Shown: positions 1 through 8,856, counted from the stretch's first letter. The stretch is 64,000 nucleotides of DNA from an uncultured Alphaproteobacteria bacterium (GCA_902826095.1 CADEDN010000012.1:1-64000), one strand, 5' to 3'. Made by a program: numbers and translations. Notes: generated by a model from the sequence alone, not told the origin.

Positions 1-74
1 CACCTTCAGCCGCTTCGCCAAATTTGACTCGCGACTTTCTGACTCAGTAAGACTAAAGCATTTCAGCCATTTAG

Positions 75-290
75 TGGTACCGCCTCCCGGGCTCGAACCG
101 GGGACCTCTAGATCCACAATCCGAATACGGACGATTTTAAGTGATTGTGTTTAAACGAATTTCCTTAAATTAATTCAGCGTCTTAGCTAACTTTTTGATT
201 CCATGGGGGACCACCAAAAACCACCGATTTCCACCGGAAAATGAACCTAAAGTGAACCGAGAATGTACCGAAAATGAACCAAGTTTGGAG
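75..290 (-). repeat. Composite attachment-like repeat, copy 1 (tRNA-His-like 3' half plus 11-bp iterons)
   Basis: Read on the minus strand, 141-75 gives an anticodon arm with loop TTGTGGA (113-119, anticodon GTG, His), a T-arm with stem CCCGG/CCGGG around TTCGAGC, and an end in CCA at 75-77. No D-arm or 5' acceptor strand is present, so this is a 3' fragment and not a gene. To its right (about 190-281) lie a CCACC-rich stretch and four 11-bp repeats. The whole arrangement recurs at 10237-10449. A tRNA 3' end next to short spaced repeats is what tyrosine-recombinase attachment sites look like. The attachment role is inferred; no integrase gene is in the window. Confidence 0.7.
238..281 (+). 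repeat. Four tandem 11-bp iterons (consensus aaaatgaaccg)
   Basis: Four head-to-tail units at 238-248, 249-259, 260-270 and 271-281 read aaaatgaacct, aaagtgaaccg, agaatgtaccg and aaaatgaacca. The 11-bp step is about one helical turn, which suits cooperative binding of one protein on one face. A second set lies at 10399-10442 and a partial set at 6156-6177. Arm-type integrase or excisionase sites are the likeliest role, by analogy. Confidence 0.7.
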
Positions 291-409
291 CGGCGGGCGA
301 GGTCTAGCTTACCCTCGATAAACGATCTAACGGTGGCCGAACCAGAACTTCCGGCAAGAATCTGGTCATTTGGCTCATCTGCCGAGAATAACCCATTTTT
401 CAATTTTTC

Positions 410-492
410 CGTACCATAGGTACGAGAAAGTTAAAATTTTCGCTTGATAGCCGCCCTAAGGATAGGCTAACTATTCCGTACCTGAAGTACGG
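410..492 (+). promoter_or_regulatory. Two palindromic operators and promoter of the HipA-fusion gene
   Basis: Two related inverted repeats share TTCCGTACC: CGTACC-ATA-GGTACG at 410-424 and CCGTAC-CTGAA-GTACGG at 476-492. Their centres are about 67 bp apart. Between them TTGATA (444-449) and TAACTA (468-473) make a plausible, weak -35/-10 pair. The second palindrome ends ten bases before the ATG at 503, so a bound protein would cover the transcription start and ribosome site. No strong Shine-Dalgarno is visible. The fused gene downstream carries a possible DNA-binding N-terminus, so autoregulation is the natural inference. Confidence 0.55.
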
Positions 493-502
493 ATAAATCA
501 TA

Positions 503-2338
503 ATGCCGCTGCATCTTGTCGGTGAGACCCTGGACCGGGCGAGGAGCCACTACCTCGCCGAGACGGGCAAACTCGTCCAGCTCATGCGCGGCATCTACGC
601 GGACGCTGGCGACGACATTGACGCCACCGTCATGAAGCATGCCATTCGCATCGCGCGATACCTCTACAAGTCTGCTTATCTATCCGGCGCAAGCGCGGTC
701 TTGCTTGGACCGACGCAAGACGGGCGACTGTTCCTCAGCGCCAGGCGCAAGCAGCGCACGCGCATTCGGGGACTGGAGATCATTCAGAACGAAGCGCCCG
801 AACATCCTTCCGTCGCTGACGCGGTCGTCGATGATGGGATGGGTGAGTTCCAGATTGCGGTGTCCTCGATCCGGCAGCGCTTCCTTGAGGCATTCCGTCT
901 GCGCAGCGAGCATGCGGCCTCCATCAATGACCAGATGCGCGCGGACATCGCCGCGCGCCTCATCGAGGAATACGGGAGCGCAAAACATGCGGCAGACGCC
1001 GTCTGGGCTCTTGGCCGCGAGAACGGTTGGCTGCGCGAAGCAGAGGCTGCGGAGCGCTATCTCCTCCGCGGGCTGACTGCCGTTACGATAAAGAACGAAG
1101 CGGCGGTGGATTTGATCGTTGCGTGGCACGGTCAGCCCTTGGGGCATTTGACCCATGACGGATTCGAATGGCGGTGGACGGCGACAAGGGACGGGCCGCC
1201 GCTCATTCGCCAGACCGCGCCCGGAAGGCTGCCCCCCTTCATCGTCTCGCTGCTGCCGGAAGGGTGGCTGGAGCAGGTCCTCAAGGACAAAGACGAGCGC
1301 GCGCAATTGCGATCTGGCAAGCGTTACATGTCGAACATCACAATCGCCGAACAGAAAGCCGACCTTGCTGATCTGCCGGCGGACGTCCTACTGACCCGGC
1401 TGGCTGCCTACGCGAAGAACGGTGTCTTCGCCGGCCAGTACGCGGGGCCGGGCCGCAGCGCACTTGAAGAAAGCTTCGAACGCAATCTGGCGCGGATTTA
1501 TGAGAGTGCGAATACGCCGCGTCTCTCGGGCGTCCAGATCAAGGCGCCAATGTATCTCGATGCGAACGGCGTGTTGGCGCCCGCTATCGGCAAGCCCTTC
1601 ACGCACATTATGAAACCAGCCGGGACCAGCGGCTTCGAGACGTTGCCAGTCGTCGAATGGGTCGCGATGGAACTCGGCCGCGCGGCCGGTTTCAAGACGC
1701 CGGCGACCGCGCTGATGGCGATGCCTGACCAGATGCCGCCCGCGCTCATCGTCGAACGATTCGACATTCGGGAGCGCCCGGACGATACGCGGATGCTGGC
1801 GCTCGAAGACATGTGTTCCGTCCTGGATCTGCTGCCCTCCGCGAAATACGACGGCACAATGGAGCGCGTGGCGCGCGCCGTTCGCCCGCTTTCAACAGAA
1901 CCGAATGACGATCTGCTTATGATCGTCAGGCGAGCGCTGTTTGCATGGCTAATCGCCGACGGCGACATGCACCTGAAAAACATAGCGCTGCTGAAGATCG
2001 CAGAACCGCGCGACAAACAATTCCGAAGCGTGCGCCTGGCGCCGCTCTACGACGCCGTCACGACGCGCGTTTTTCCGAAGCTCAAGCATGATCGCCTGGC
2101 GCTCAAGATCAACGGCAAGGATGACAAATTGCGGCGCGCGGATTTTCGGGCGCTTGCGACGACGGCGAGCTTGCGCGCCCTCGATGCTGACGCAGCGATG
2201 GATGAAATGCTGGCGCGATTGAGCAATGCGGTTGATAGAATATCAGCGCCGAAGGCGTTGACGCTCGCCGATGACGCGAACAAGGTCGTGAGGGAAGTCC
2301 TCGACATCTGCCGGACGCGCATGGACGACCTCAACTGA
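503..2338 (+). CDS. HipA-family kinase fused to an AbiEi-like N-terminal domain
   Basis: The 611-residue protein has a HipA core in its C-terminal two thirds: the N-subdomain phrase FIVSLLPEGWLEQVL near residue 250, a phosphate-loop-like region near 338, the ATP-binding lysine in HIMKPAG near 369, the catalytic loop GDMHLKN near 487 and the metal-binding APLYDAV near 515. HipA toxins are Ser/Thr kinases, classically of glutamyl-tRNA synthetase, usually 400-440 residues long. The extra 190 N-terminal residues contain a segment like the winged-helix start of AbiEi antitoxins (LVQLMRGIYADAGDD). No separate HipB precedes it, so toxin and repressor may be one chain. Two palindromes lie just upstream. 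The HipA assignment is firm, the AbiEi likeness moderate, the target unknown. Confidence 0.85.
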   Translation: MPLHLVGETLDRARSHYLAETGKLVQLMRGIYADAGDDIDATVMKHAIRIARYLYKSAYLSGASAVLLGPTQDGRLFLSARRKQRTRIRGLEIIQNEAPEHPSVADAVVDDGMGEFQIAVSSIRQRFLEAFRLRSEHAASINDQMRADIAARLIEEYGSAKHAADAVWALGRENGWLREAEAAERYLLRGLTAVTIKNEAAVDLIVAWHGQPLGHLTHDGFEWRWTATRDGPPLIRQTAPGRLPPFIVSLLPEGWLEQVLKDKDERAQLRSGKRYMSNITIAEQKADLADLPADVLLTRLAAYAKNGVFAGQYAGPGRSALEESFERNLARIYESANTPRLSGVQIKAPMYLDANGVLAPAIGKPFTHIMKPAGTSGFETLPVVEWVAMELGRAAGFKTPATALMAMPDQMPPALIVERFDIRERPDDTRMLALEDMCSVLDLLPSAKYDGTMERVARAVRPLSTEPNDDLLMIVRRALFAWLIADGDMHLKNIALLKIAEPRDKQFRSVRLAPLYDAVTTRVFPKLKHDRLALKINGKDDKLRRADFRALATTASLRALDADAAMDEMLARLSNAVDRISAPKALTLADDANKVVREVLDICRTRMDDLN

Positions 2339-2404
2339 CCGACGATCCGGCTTCCGCGATCACGTCGATTGGATTCACCTTCGCAGCCTGCCAGAGGTCG
2401 ATGC

Positions 2405-4054
2405 TCAGCCGAGCAGCTTGATGAAGTTTCGCCTGGCCTTGTAGCGGGTGCGGAGGTCGTCGAGATAGGCGGCGTGCGCGGCGACCGTTTGCAGATTTGC
2501 CAGTCGCGCGATGTATTTCGCCGCTTCGTCATAGCTTCTATTGCCGCCCATGCGCACGAGGCTTTCGACGTGTTGCCGGTAAACGGCGATGACTTCGGTT
2601 TGGCGGGTCTTCTCCGATTTCTCCGCAAGCCTCAGCGTCAGCTTTTCGCCTGCCTCGCGCTCCCGCAGGACGACCCAGGCGTCTTCGTACTGACCCTCCG
2701 CCATGAGGATCTCGATCAGCAGGTCGGAACGCGCCTCGCGCGCGGTTGGCCCTCTCGCGGCGATGATCGACCGCAGTTTTGCGATCGCCGCTTCGCTCGC
2801 TTTCGCTCTGCCTGCTGACTTCAGGCTTTCATGCAGCGTGAGCGACGGCGCCTTGTCGAAGGCCCGCATCAGGTGCGCGACAGCCTCCTCCTTGCGGCCC
2901 TTCTTTCCAAGAAGGCGCGCAACGAAGACGTAAAGGCGTTCGTCGGGCCGATCGTCCTCGAACAGCCAGAGGCCTTCCTCGGCGCGACGCAGCGCTTCTT
3001 CTTCGCGCCCGTGCTCGAGGCAGAACTCCGCAAGCTTTAGCACATCCCAGGACGACGACTGGTCCGCTTCGCGAATGGCGATGCGCGCTTCAAGGTCGCC
3101 GTCGCGCTCGGCGAAATAGTCCATCATCCGCGAGAGACGCGATCGTTCTGGGTCGTAGCCTTTTTTCCGGCCGCGCGGCGGAAGCCTTCGGAACGCGGCC
3201 TCAGCGAGGCGGCGATACTCCGCAAGCCCCTTTCTTCCGAGAATGTCCGCATAGGTCGCCGCGGCGCCGCTGAAGACATCGTATTCTTCTTCCATCTCGC
3301 GGGCGTAAAGCGTCCGCGCGAGGCCAACGCCATCCGGCTGTGCGTCGCGGCAGGCGCGGAGATGAATCTCCGCGGCGCGCGCCATCAGATGGGTGCAATG
3401 GCCGTCGGAATCGTCCATATGGCCGATCGCCTTCTCGATGCGCCCGATCGCATGGAGCGCAAGGTGCATCACGATCGGCGCGGTTCGCCCGCTGGCGATC
3501 GCTTCGAGTGCGTCAAGCGCGCCGTCGACCTCCGCCGCCCAGCCGCCCGCCGCGCGATAGTCGATGAACCGCCCGGTCCGGGGCGCCGACTCAATCGCTT
3601 TTTTCAGGCGTGCTTCGAGCGTTGCGGCGTCGCCGGTTGAAGCGGCGGCCGCGAGGTCGAGACGCTGGAAAATCACGGGGTCGCGCTCGGCGAAATCGAC
3701 AAGAATATCGACGAGCGCCGCAACGTCCTTCGTTTCAAGATGCGCTCGAATTTGCGTCAGCGCGCCGCCGCCGCCTTTCGCCGCGCCGTCATTGGCGGCG
3801 AGCGCCGTCGCCGCGATGTGTTTGCATGGCCCGAAATCTAAAAAGGCGGGACAGGAACAGTCGCCGCCAATATCGGCGCCGCTGCCGGTGACGGTCGTGC
3901 GATAATTCTCCGTCCCCGAAACCTGCGCCCGCACCCGCGCCGCGTTCATGTCAATGATGGTCACGAGGCCGTCGCGCCAATAGGCCTCCCCCTTTGCGAA
4001 CGCCTTGTCGCCGACGAACGCCTTCACGGCGTCAATATCGAAGCGGGCCGTCAT
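2405..4054 (-). CDS. SWIM zinc-finger protein with helical-repeat C-terminus
   Basis: Near the N-terminus the motif CSCPAFLDFGPCKHIAA gives the CxC...CxH zinc ligands of a SWIM domain, a small metal-binding fold used for DNA or protein contact. The rest (about 400 residues) is helical and rich in short AEEALRRAEE-type repeats, like the TPR-like tail of SWIM/DUF6880 proteins. I place the start at the ATG at 4054 (MTARFDIDAV), where family-like sequence begins; the frame stays open to a TTG at 4117. The gene converges on the HipA fusion with 66 bp between them. Biochemical role unknown; genes of this kind often travel with mobile or defence loci. Confidence 0.75.
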   Translation of the reverse strand: MTARFDIDAVKAFVGDKAFAKGEAYWRDGLVTIIDMNAARVRAQVSGTENYRTTVTGSGADIGGDCSCPAFLDFGPCKHIAATALAANDGAAKGGGGALTQIRAHLETKDVAALVDILVDFAERDPVIFQRLDLAAAASTGDAATLEARLKKAIESAPRTGRFIDYRAAGGWAAEVDGALDALEAIASGRTAPIVMHLALHAIGRIEKAIGHMDDSDGHCTHLMARAAEIHLRACRDAQPDGVGLARTLYAREMEEEYDVFSGAAATYADILGRKGLAEYRRLAEAAFRRLPPRGRKKGYDPERSRLSRMMDYFAERDGDLEARIAIREADQSSSWDVLKLAEFCLEHGREEEALRRAEEGLWLFEDDRPDERLYVFVARLLGKKGRKEEAVAHLMRAFDKAPSLTLHESLKSAGRAKASEAAIAKLRSIIAARGPTAREARSDLLIEILMAEGQYEDAWVVLREREAGEKLTLRLAEKSEKTRQTEVIAVYRQHVESLVRMGGNRSYDEAAKYIARLANLQTVAAHAAYLDDLRTRYKARRNFIKLLG

Positions 4055-4455
4055 GTGCGGAGCGAGTACGTCTGATCGTTGGTCATTCTGGTTCCCTGTT
4101 TGCTGCGCTTCAGGCAAGGGGCGTTTTACCGTTCGGTCAAAGCGGAGATGCGCTCCCGGTCGACCGAGCGCGCCGCGATCGGCGTGTCGGGGATTGGCGG
4201 TAGGCAGCCGGCTGGATTTGCTCGATGGCGGTCCAACGCGTCATTTCCTGAGGCGGCATCGGTGCCCGTATCCGCAGAACCAATTGATTCACCTGCCAAA
4301 TTTTTTAACCCTCGGGGTTCGACCGGCGGCGACGTGATTGCCGAGGCGAAGGTGAGGCCCCAAAAAGGGCGCACAAGGCGTCGGATTGACCTCATGCGTC
4401 TTAAGGTATTATAAAACGGCTCTTAAATATTATAAGCGACGTTACATGATACTTT
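4055..4455. promoter_or_regulatory. hipBA promoter with a 22-bp-spaced operator repeat
   Basis: This 400-bp gap separates the SWIM gene from hipB. TTGACC (4386-4391) and TTATAA (4409-4414), 17 bp apart, form a good sigma-70-type promoter. A direct repeat, tcttaaggtattataa at 4399-4414 and tcttaaatattataag at 4421-4436, has a 22-bp period (two helical turns) and overlaps the -10 box and the likely start point. This is the position expected of HipB operators. The remainder toward 4055 holds nothing I recognise. Confidence 0.5.
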
Positions 4456-4788
4456 ATGCGCTCCACCGTCCCTGACACCCTACCGCCAAAAATCAAGCGC
4501 GCGCTCACAAAGCTCGGCGCGGATATCGCGGTCGCGCGCAAGCGGCGGAGCCTAACGACTTCGATGATGGCCGAGCGGCTCGGCGTCGCGAAGAGCACCT
4601 ATCTCAAGATCGAAAAAGGAGACCCAAGCGTTTCGATGGGCGCCTATGCGATGGCGTTTTTTGCGCTCGGGTTTGACGATGCATTGGACGAAATTCTCGA
4701 CGCCAAACGCGATGATCAAGGCCTCCTCCTCGACGCAGCGCGGTTGCCAAAACGCGTCCGGCCGAAGAGGACGCCGCAGCCCTTATGA
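4456..4788 (+). CDS. hipB: HipB-like Xre-family antitoxin
   Basis: This 110-residue protein carries a helix-turn-helix of the Xre/Cro type at about residues 20-65 (MMAERLGVAKSTYLKIEKG). It sits directly before hipA, and the stop overlaps the hipA start by four bases (ATGA), so the two are translationally coupled. HipB normally binds HipA, neutralises its kinase and represses the pair from palindromic or repeated operators; two candidate sites lie just upstream. The C-terminal tail is basic and proline-rich (RLPKRVRPKRTPQP). The ATG has no clear ribosome binding site. The pairing makes the assignment secure. Confidence 0.85.
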   Translation: MRSTVPDTLPPKIKRALTKLGADIAVARKRRSLTTSMMAERLGVAKSTYLKIEKGDPSVSMGAYAMAFFALGFDDALDEILDAKRDDQGLLLDAARLPKRVRPKRTPQPL

Positions 4789-6065
4789 GACGCACCATCG
4801 CCGTCCATCTCGGCAAGGAAGAAACGCCGCTCGGCACGCTTTTCTATGACCAGCAAGGCGCCCGCGAGAGCGCCGCTTTCGAATACGGCGCAGAATGGCT
4901 CGCCTCGGCAGGCAGGTTCGCCATCGAGCCGGGACTTCCACTGGTTGCGGGTCCGCAGTTCCACCGAAAGACGCGCGATGGCTCGGTATTCCATGCAGCG
5001 CTAGCCGACACGGAACCTGACGGCTGGGGGCGGCGTGTCATTCAGCGCGACCACGCAAAACGCCGTCAGCAAGCGCGGCGCGCTGGAACCAGCGTCGAGG
5101 CGCGTCCGCTCAATTCGCTCGATTATCTCCTTGCCGTCGATGACTTCGCCCGCGTCGGCGCGCTTCGACTGAAGGATGAGGAGGGACGGTATCAACGCGC
5201 CATTGAGGAGGACGCAAGGAGAACGCCGCCGCTTGTGGAGCTGGCGCAGCTCCTTTCCGCCACCCGCGCTGTTGAGACGAATTCGGAGACGGCGGCCGAT
5301 CTCGAATTCCTGCGCGGCCGCGGCACGTCGCTTGGCGGATTGCGTCCGAAATGTTCCATCATCGACAGCGACGGCTCGCTTGCGATCGGAAAATTCCCTA
5401 GCGTTTCCGATGAACGGGCGGTGACAAGGGGCGAAGTTCTCGCCTTGCGCCTCGCGCGCAAGGCCGGGATTGACGCGGCGGACGCGCGTCTTGTCGAAAG
5501 CGACGGCGCCCCGGTCGCCGTGATCCGTCGATTCGATCGGACCGAAGACGGCGGACGGCTGATTTATGTTTCGGCGGCGACCATGCTTGGCGCGGAAGAG
5601 ACCAGCGAGCGCAGTTACACCGACCTCGTCGACGCGCTCCGTCAGTATGGCAGTCAGCCGGCCGCCGATATCGAGGAATTGTGGCGTCGCATCGCCTTCT
5701 CCATTCTCATCACCAATGTCGACGACCATCTGCGCAATCACGGCTTCTTGCATGTCGACCGAGGGCAATGGCGGTTGTCACCGGCCTTCGACGTCAATCC
5801 GTTCCCGGACCGCATGCGCGAGCTCAAGACCTGGATTTCGCCGGAAACCGGCCCTGAAGCGACAATTGAGGCGCTGATGTCGGTGACGGCCTATTTCCGG
5901 ATCAGTCAGACCCGTGCAAAAGCCATTCTGGCGGACGTAGAGGCCGCCGTCAGCGCTTGGCGAAACGAGGCTCGCGCGCTCGGCATGACCGCCGAAGACC
6001 TCGACGCATTCACGGAAGCCTTCGAGCATAAGGAACGCGCGGCGGCGCAAAGAGCGACTCGATAA
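4785..6065 (+). CDS. hipA: HipA-family serine/threonine kinase toxin
   Basis: The 426 residues match normal HipA length. In order: an N1 domain (MRRTIAVHLGKEETPLGTL), the glycine-rich loop LGGLRPKCSI near residue 183, the ATP-lysine in IGKFPS near 203, RRFDR near 250, the catalytic loop NVDDHLRNHGF near 310 and the metal site LSPAFDVNP near 333. All kinase residues are intact, so the enzyme looks active. It is the second gene of hipBA and starts inside the hipB stop. HipA kinases stop growth by phosphorylating translation factors such as aminoacyl-tRNA synthetases; the target here cannot be read from sequence. Confidence 0.92.
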   Translation: MRRTIAVHLGKEETPLGTLFYDQQGARESAAFEYGAEWLASAGRFAIEPGLPLVAGPQFHRKTRDGSVFHAALADTEPDGWGRRVIQRDHAKRRQQARRAGTSVEARPLNSLDYLLAVDDFARVGALRLKDEEGRYQRAIEEDARRTPPLVELAQLLSATRAVETNSETAADLEFLRGRGTSLGGLRPKCSIIDSDGSLAIGKFPSVSDERAVTRGEVLALRLARKAGIDAADARLVESDGAPVAVIRRFDRTEDGGRLIYVSAATMLGAEETSERSYTDLVDALRQYGSQPAADIEELWRRIAFSILITNVDDHLRNHGFLHVDRGQWRLSPAFDVNPFPDRMRELKTWISPETGPEATIEALMSVTAYFRISQTRAKAILADVEAAVSAWRNEARALGMTAEDLDAFTEAFEHKERAAAQRATR

Positions 6066-6155
6066 GCCAATCTGGAGAAGCCGCCGGTTCAGGCATCGCC
6101 CATCACGCGAATTCCGAATTCTGAGGCGCCACGCGGATTTTTTGTTGCCTCCGGA

Positions 6156-6177
6156 AATATGAACCAAAAATGAACCG
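6156..6177 (+). repeat. Partial third copy of the 11-bp iterons
   Basis: Two adjacent units, aatatgaacca (6156-6166) and aaaatgaaccg (6167-6177), followed by agtatcgg, match the start of the four-unit arrays at 238 and 10399. No tRNA-like half accompanies them. They lie in the 257-bp gap between hipA and the IS66 genes and look like the remnant of another element end cut by later insertion. The rest of the gap (6066-6322) shows no gene. Confidence 0.5.
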
Positions 6178-6322
6178 AGTATCGGCGATGCGCGCCAACC
6201 GCTCATACCCACTTTCGCTGAGTATCACGCATTGGCCCATTCGCGATTTCCGATGGACATGATGCGCCACGGCTGATCGACGGTAACGCTACGCCGGAGG
6301 CCGCCTGTATGGCGAGCGCAAA

Positions 6323-7972
6323 TCAGGCTGCGGCCTGCTCCGGCGCTGTTGCGCGCCAGTTCCAGGGCAGGAGTTCGTGGAGCTTCGGGGCCGGCTGATC
6401 GGCGATGCGATCGAGGACGTCGGCGAGCCAGGCCTGCGGGTCGATGTGGTTGAGTTTGCAGGTGGCGATGAGGCTATAGATCATGGCGGCGCGTTCGCCG
6501 CCGCGCGGCGATCCGGCGAAGAGCCATGACTTTCGTCCGAGAGCGACGCAGCGGAGCGCGCGTTCAGCTGCGTTGTTCGTCATGCAGATGCGGCCGTCGC
6601 CCGTGAAGCGCGTGAAGGCGTCCCAGCGTTTGAGCATGTAGTTGAAGGCCTTGGCGACCGGCGCCTTGGCGGAGAGGCGCGCGCGTTCTTCTTTCATCCA
6701 GGCATGGAGCTTGTCGACCAGCGGTTTTGACTGCGCCTTTCGGACATCGCGGCGCACGTTCTGGGGAAGGCCGTTGATGCTGCGCTCGATGTCGAAGAGT
6801 TCGTCGATGCGCTTGACCGCCTCGAGCGCGATCGGCGCGATCGTGACGCGCGCGTCGCGCATCTTCGAGGCGAGATCGGCGAGAACGAAGAACTTCCTCC
6901 TTCCATGCGCCCAGCACGCAGCCTCGATAATGGGGCCCGGCTTTCGATCTTGCGCATACAGCGCCTGGTAGCCGCCATAGGCGTCGGCCTGCAGGACGCC
7001 GCGCCAATTCTGCAGATGCCGCTCGGGATGTTCGCCCTGGCGGCTTTGCGAGAAGTAGAAGACCGCCGCGGGCGGATCGGCGCCGCCGAAGGGCTGATCA
7101 TCGCGCACATAGGTCCAAAGGCGCGCCGTGATCGTCTTGGTGCGCGCGAGCAGCGGCACGCTGGTGTCGTCGCCATGCACGCGCGCGGCGGCGAAGACAT
7201 GCGCCTCGATAAGACGGTACAGCGGCTCGAGCGCGGCTGCGGCGGAGCCGACGTGATCGGCGAGCGTCGAGACGCAGAGGTCGATTCCGGCGCGGGCGAA
7301 CTCGCTGCTCTGACGATTGAGCGGCTGATGCAGGGCGTATTTGTCGTAGAGGATCATGGCGAGCAGCGACGCCCCGACATGGCCGCGCGCGATCGCATGG
7401 AACGGCGCCGGCGGCTGGCTGATCTTCTCGCAGTCCCGGCACGAGAACTTCTCGCGCACGGTTTGGACCACCTTGAACTGGCGCGGGATCGCTTCCAGCG
7501 TCTCGGTCACGTCCTCGCCGAGCTTTCTCAGATCAGCGCCGCCGCAGCAGGCGCAAGTCGTCGGCGGCGGGACGACAACGCGCTCGCGCGGCAGATGCGG
7601 CGGGAACGGCTTCTTCACCGGATGCCGACGGCCTTCGCGCGGCGCTCGGTTTGCTTTCGCGGCGGCGCGTTCGGCGGCGATCTCGTCTTCGCGCGCGTCG
7701 GCTTCAAGCTCGCCGAGTTCGAACTCCATCTGGTCGATGAGACGGCTCAGCCGCTCCGACTTCTCGCCGTGCGCCTCGCGCTTCAGGCGCGCGATCTCCA
7801 GCTTCAGGCTTTCGACGACGACGCGCGCCGTGGTCAGCTCAGACTTTGCGGCGGCGGCGTCAGCTTGCGCCGAAACAAGATCCGCTTCCGCCGCAAGCGC
7901 GCGGGCTTCAATGGCGATCACCATGGCCTTCAGCGCAGCCGCATCATTAGGGAGAGCGTCGATCGCCGTCAT
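6323..7972 (-). CDS. tnpC: IS66-family transposase TnpC (DDE)
   Basis: The 549-residue protein starts with a coiled-coil, Ala/Glu-rich N-terminus (LKLEIARLKREAHGEKSERL), then the cysteine-rich zinc-finger region (CACCGGADLRKLG...CRDC) and a DDE catalytic domain with HGDDTSVPLL, LQADAYGGYQALY and the C-terminal NNAAERALRCVALGRKSW block. This is the standard IS66 transposase plan and length. It is intact, with the catalytic acidic residues present, so the element may still move. It is the last gene of the IS. Confidence 0.93.
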   Translation of the reverse strand: MTAIDALPNDAAALKAMVIAIEARALAAEADLVSAQADAAAAKSELTTARVVVESLKLEIARLKREAHGEKSERLSRLIDQMEFELGELEADAREDEIAAERAAAKANRAPREGRRHPVKKPFPPHLPRERVVVPPPTTCACCGGADLRKLGEDVTETLEAIPRQFKVVQTVREKFSCRDCEKISQPPAPFHAIARGHVGASLLAMILYDKYALHQPLNRQSSEFARAGIDLCVSTLADHVGSAAAALEPLYRLIEAHVFAAARVHGDDTSVPLLARTKTITARLWTYVRDDQPFGGADPPAAVFYFSQSRQGEHPERHLQNWRGVLQADAYGGYQALYAQDRKPGPIIEAACWAHGRRKFFVLADLASKMRDARVTIAPIALEAVKRIDELFDIERSINGLPQNVRRDVRKAQSKPLVDKLHAWMKEERARLSAKAPVAKAFNYMLKRWDAFTRFTGDGRICMTNNAAERALRCVALGRKSWLFAGSPRGGERAAMIYSLIATCKLNHIDPQAWLADVLDRIADQPAPKLHELLPWNWRATAPEQAAA

Positions 7973-8020
7973 GGGCGAAGAGAATCACGCTTCGCGCGTC
8001 GATGCATCTCAAATTGCACG

Positions 8021-8380
8021 TCAGCCGGCGGCTTGCGGCCTCCAGCTATATTGCGGCGATCGCCAGTCGATTCCTTCGAGAAGGTAACCCATCTGGGCCG
8101 GCGTCAGTCGAATGGCGTCGTCGCCGGCGCCGGCGGTCGTCTGCGGCCAGATAAAACGCCCGCGCTCCAATCTTTTTGCAAAAAGACATATCCCCTGGCC
8201 GTCATGCCAGAGAACTTTGATCAAATCGCCTCGACGCCCGCGAAAGATGAAGACCTGTCCGGCGTGCGGGTCCATCTTCAGGCGCTCCTGCACGGCGAGA
8301 GCGAGGCCGTCAAATCCCTTTCTCATGTCCGTGCAGCCTGTCGCGATGAAGACGCGCGCGCCGGTTGGAAGCGGAATCAT
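8021..8380 (-). CDS. tnpB: IS66 accessory protein TnpB
   Basis: This 119-residue protein matches the IS66 Orf2 family: the N-terminus IPLPTGARVFIATGCTDMRKG and the block FIFRGRRGDLIKVLWHDGQG are characteristic. It is needed for IS66 transposition, although its exact role is not settled. Its start overlaps the end of tnpA by four bases. Length and sequence look complete. Confidence 0.93.
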   Translation of the reverse strand: MIPLPTGARVFIATGCTDMRKGFDGLALAVQERLKMDPHAGQVFIFRGRRGDLIKVLWHDGQGICLFAKRLERGRFIWPQTTAGAGDDAIRLTPAQMGYLLEGIDWRSPQYSWRPQAAG

Positions 8381-8796
8381 CGGCGCGCCGGTCCTTGCGT
8401 CAACGCTTTCGCCACCGCCGCCGCAACCTCCGCGTCGGCGCCGGCGTTGATCCGCAAACGGATGTCCGCGCCGATCTCGACATCGATCAGCGCCGAGGGC
8501 GCCGCCGCAATCGCCGACGAGGCCGAATGCTTGGCTATCGGCGTCGGCTGCGGCTCCGTTCGAGCCGCCGGCGCGATCAGTTCGACCGGCGCAAATCGCG
8601 GCGGAGCCTCAAGCCTTGGCGTCGCCTCGACCGCCGTAGCCCCGAACTTCTTGCGCCACGCGAACACCATCGCCGGATTGGCCCCGTGCCGGCGCGCCAC
8701 CCGCGTCACAGACCCCGAAGCGATCGTCTCCGCGACAATCGCTCGCTTCTCCGCCGCCGACCACCGGCGACGCTCCTTCCCAAGAATGATCTCCAT
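8377..8796 (-). CDS. tnpA: IS66 accessory protein TnpA (helix-turn-helix)
   Basis: This 139-residue protein starts with a transposase-8-type helix-turn-helix: WSAAEKRAIVAETIASGSVTRVARRHGANPAMVFAWRKKFG. That is the IS66 Orf1/TnpA signature, a DNA-binding protein. The tail is Ala/Pro-rich. It is the first gene of the IS66 set and reads into tnpB with a four-base overlap. Confidence 0.9.
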   Translation of the reverse strand: MEIILGKERRRWSAAEKRAIVAETIASGSVTRVARRHGANPAMVFAWRKKFGATAVEATPRLEAPPRFAPVELIAPAARTEPQPTPIAKHSASSAIAAAPSALIDVEIGADIRLRINAGADAEVAAAVAKALTQGPARR

Positions 8797-8813
8797 CGCC
8801 GCTCCGCGCTGCA

Positions 8814-8849
8814 GCGACTGGTTTAGAGAGCCGTCGCTAAACTAGTCGC
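8814..8849. repeat. 13-bp inverted repeat upstream of tnpA
   Basis: GCGACTGGTTTAG (8814-8826) and CTAAACTAGTCGC (8837-8849) pair with one mismatch around a 10-base spacer. The repeat lies in the 60 bp between the IS66 tnpA start and the end of the IS630-type transposase. It could be an IS end structure or a tnpA operator; I cannot tell which. Confidence 0.5.
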
Positions 8850-8856
8850 AAGCGCA

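Larger units (their letters stand above)
6323..8796 (-). mobile_element. IS66-family insertion sequence (tnpA-tnpB-tnpC)
   Basis: Three minus-strand genes in the IS66 order (tnpA, tnpB, tnpC) are all uninterrupted. tnpA and tnpB overlap by four bases; 48 bp separate tnpB from tnpC. The coordinates given cover the genes only: I could not fix the terminal inverted repeats or an 8-bp target duplication. The element abuts an IS630-type element on its right, so its right end may be damaged or nested. Confidence 0.85.

Noticed and set aside
75-141. A tRNA-His gene on the minus strand
   Set aside because: Only the anticodon arm, T-arm and CCA end are present; the D-arm and 5' acceptor strand are missing, and the anticodon stem has a mismatch. 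The same holds at 10237-10303.
170-419. Short frames over the left repeat, matched by similar peptides at 10329-10592
   Set aside because: The peptide similarity follows from DNA similarity of the repeat. The frames have no ribosome sites and diverge completely outside the repeat.
6905-8845. A 646-codon open frame on the plus strand
   Set aside because: It lies wholly antisense to the IS66 genes and its translation is arginine-rich and without domains: a GC-rich shadow.
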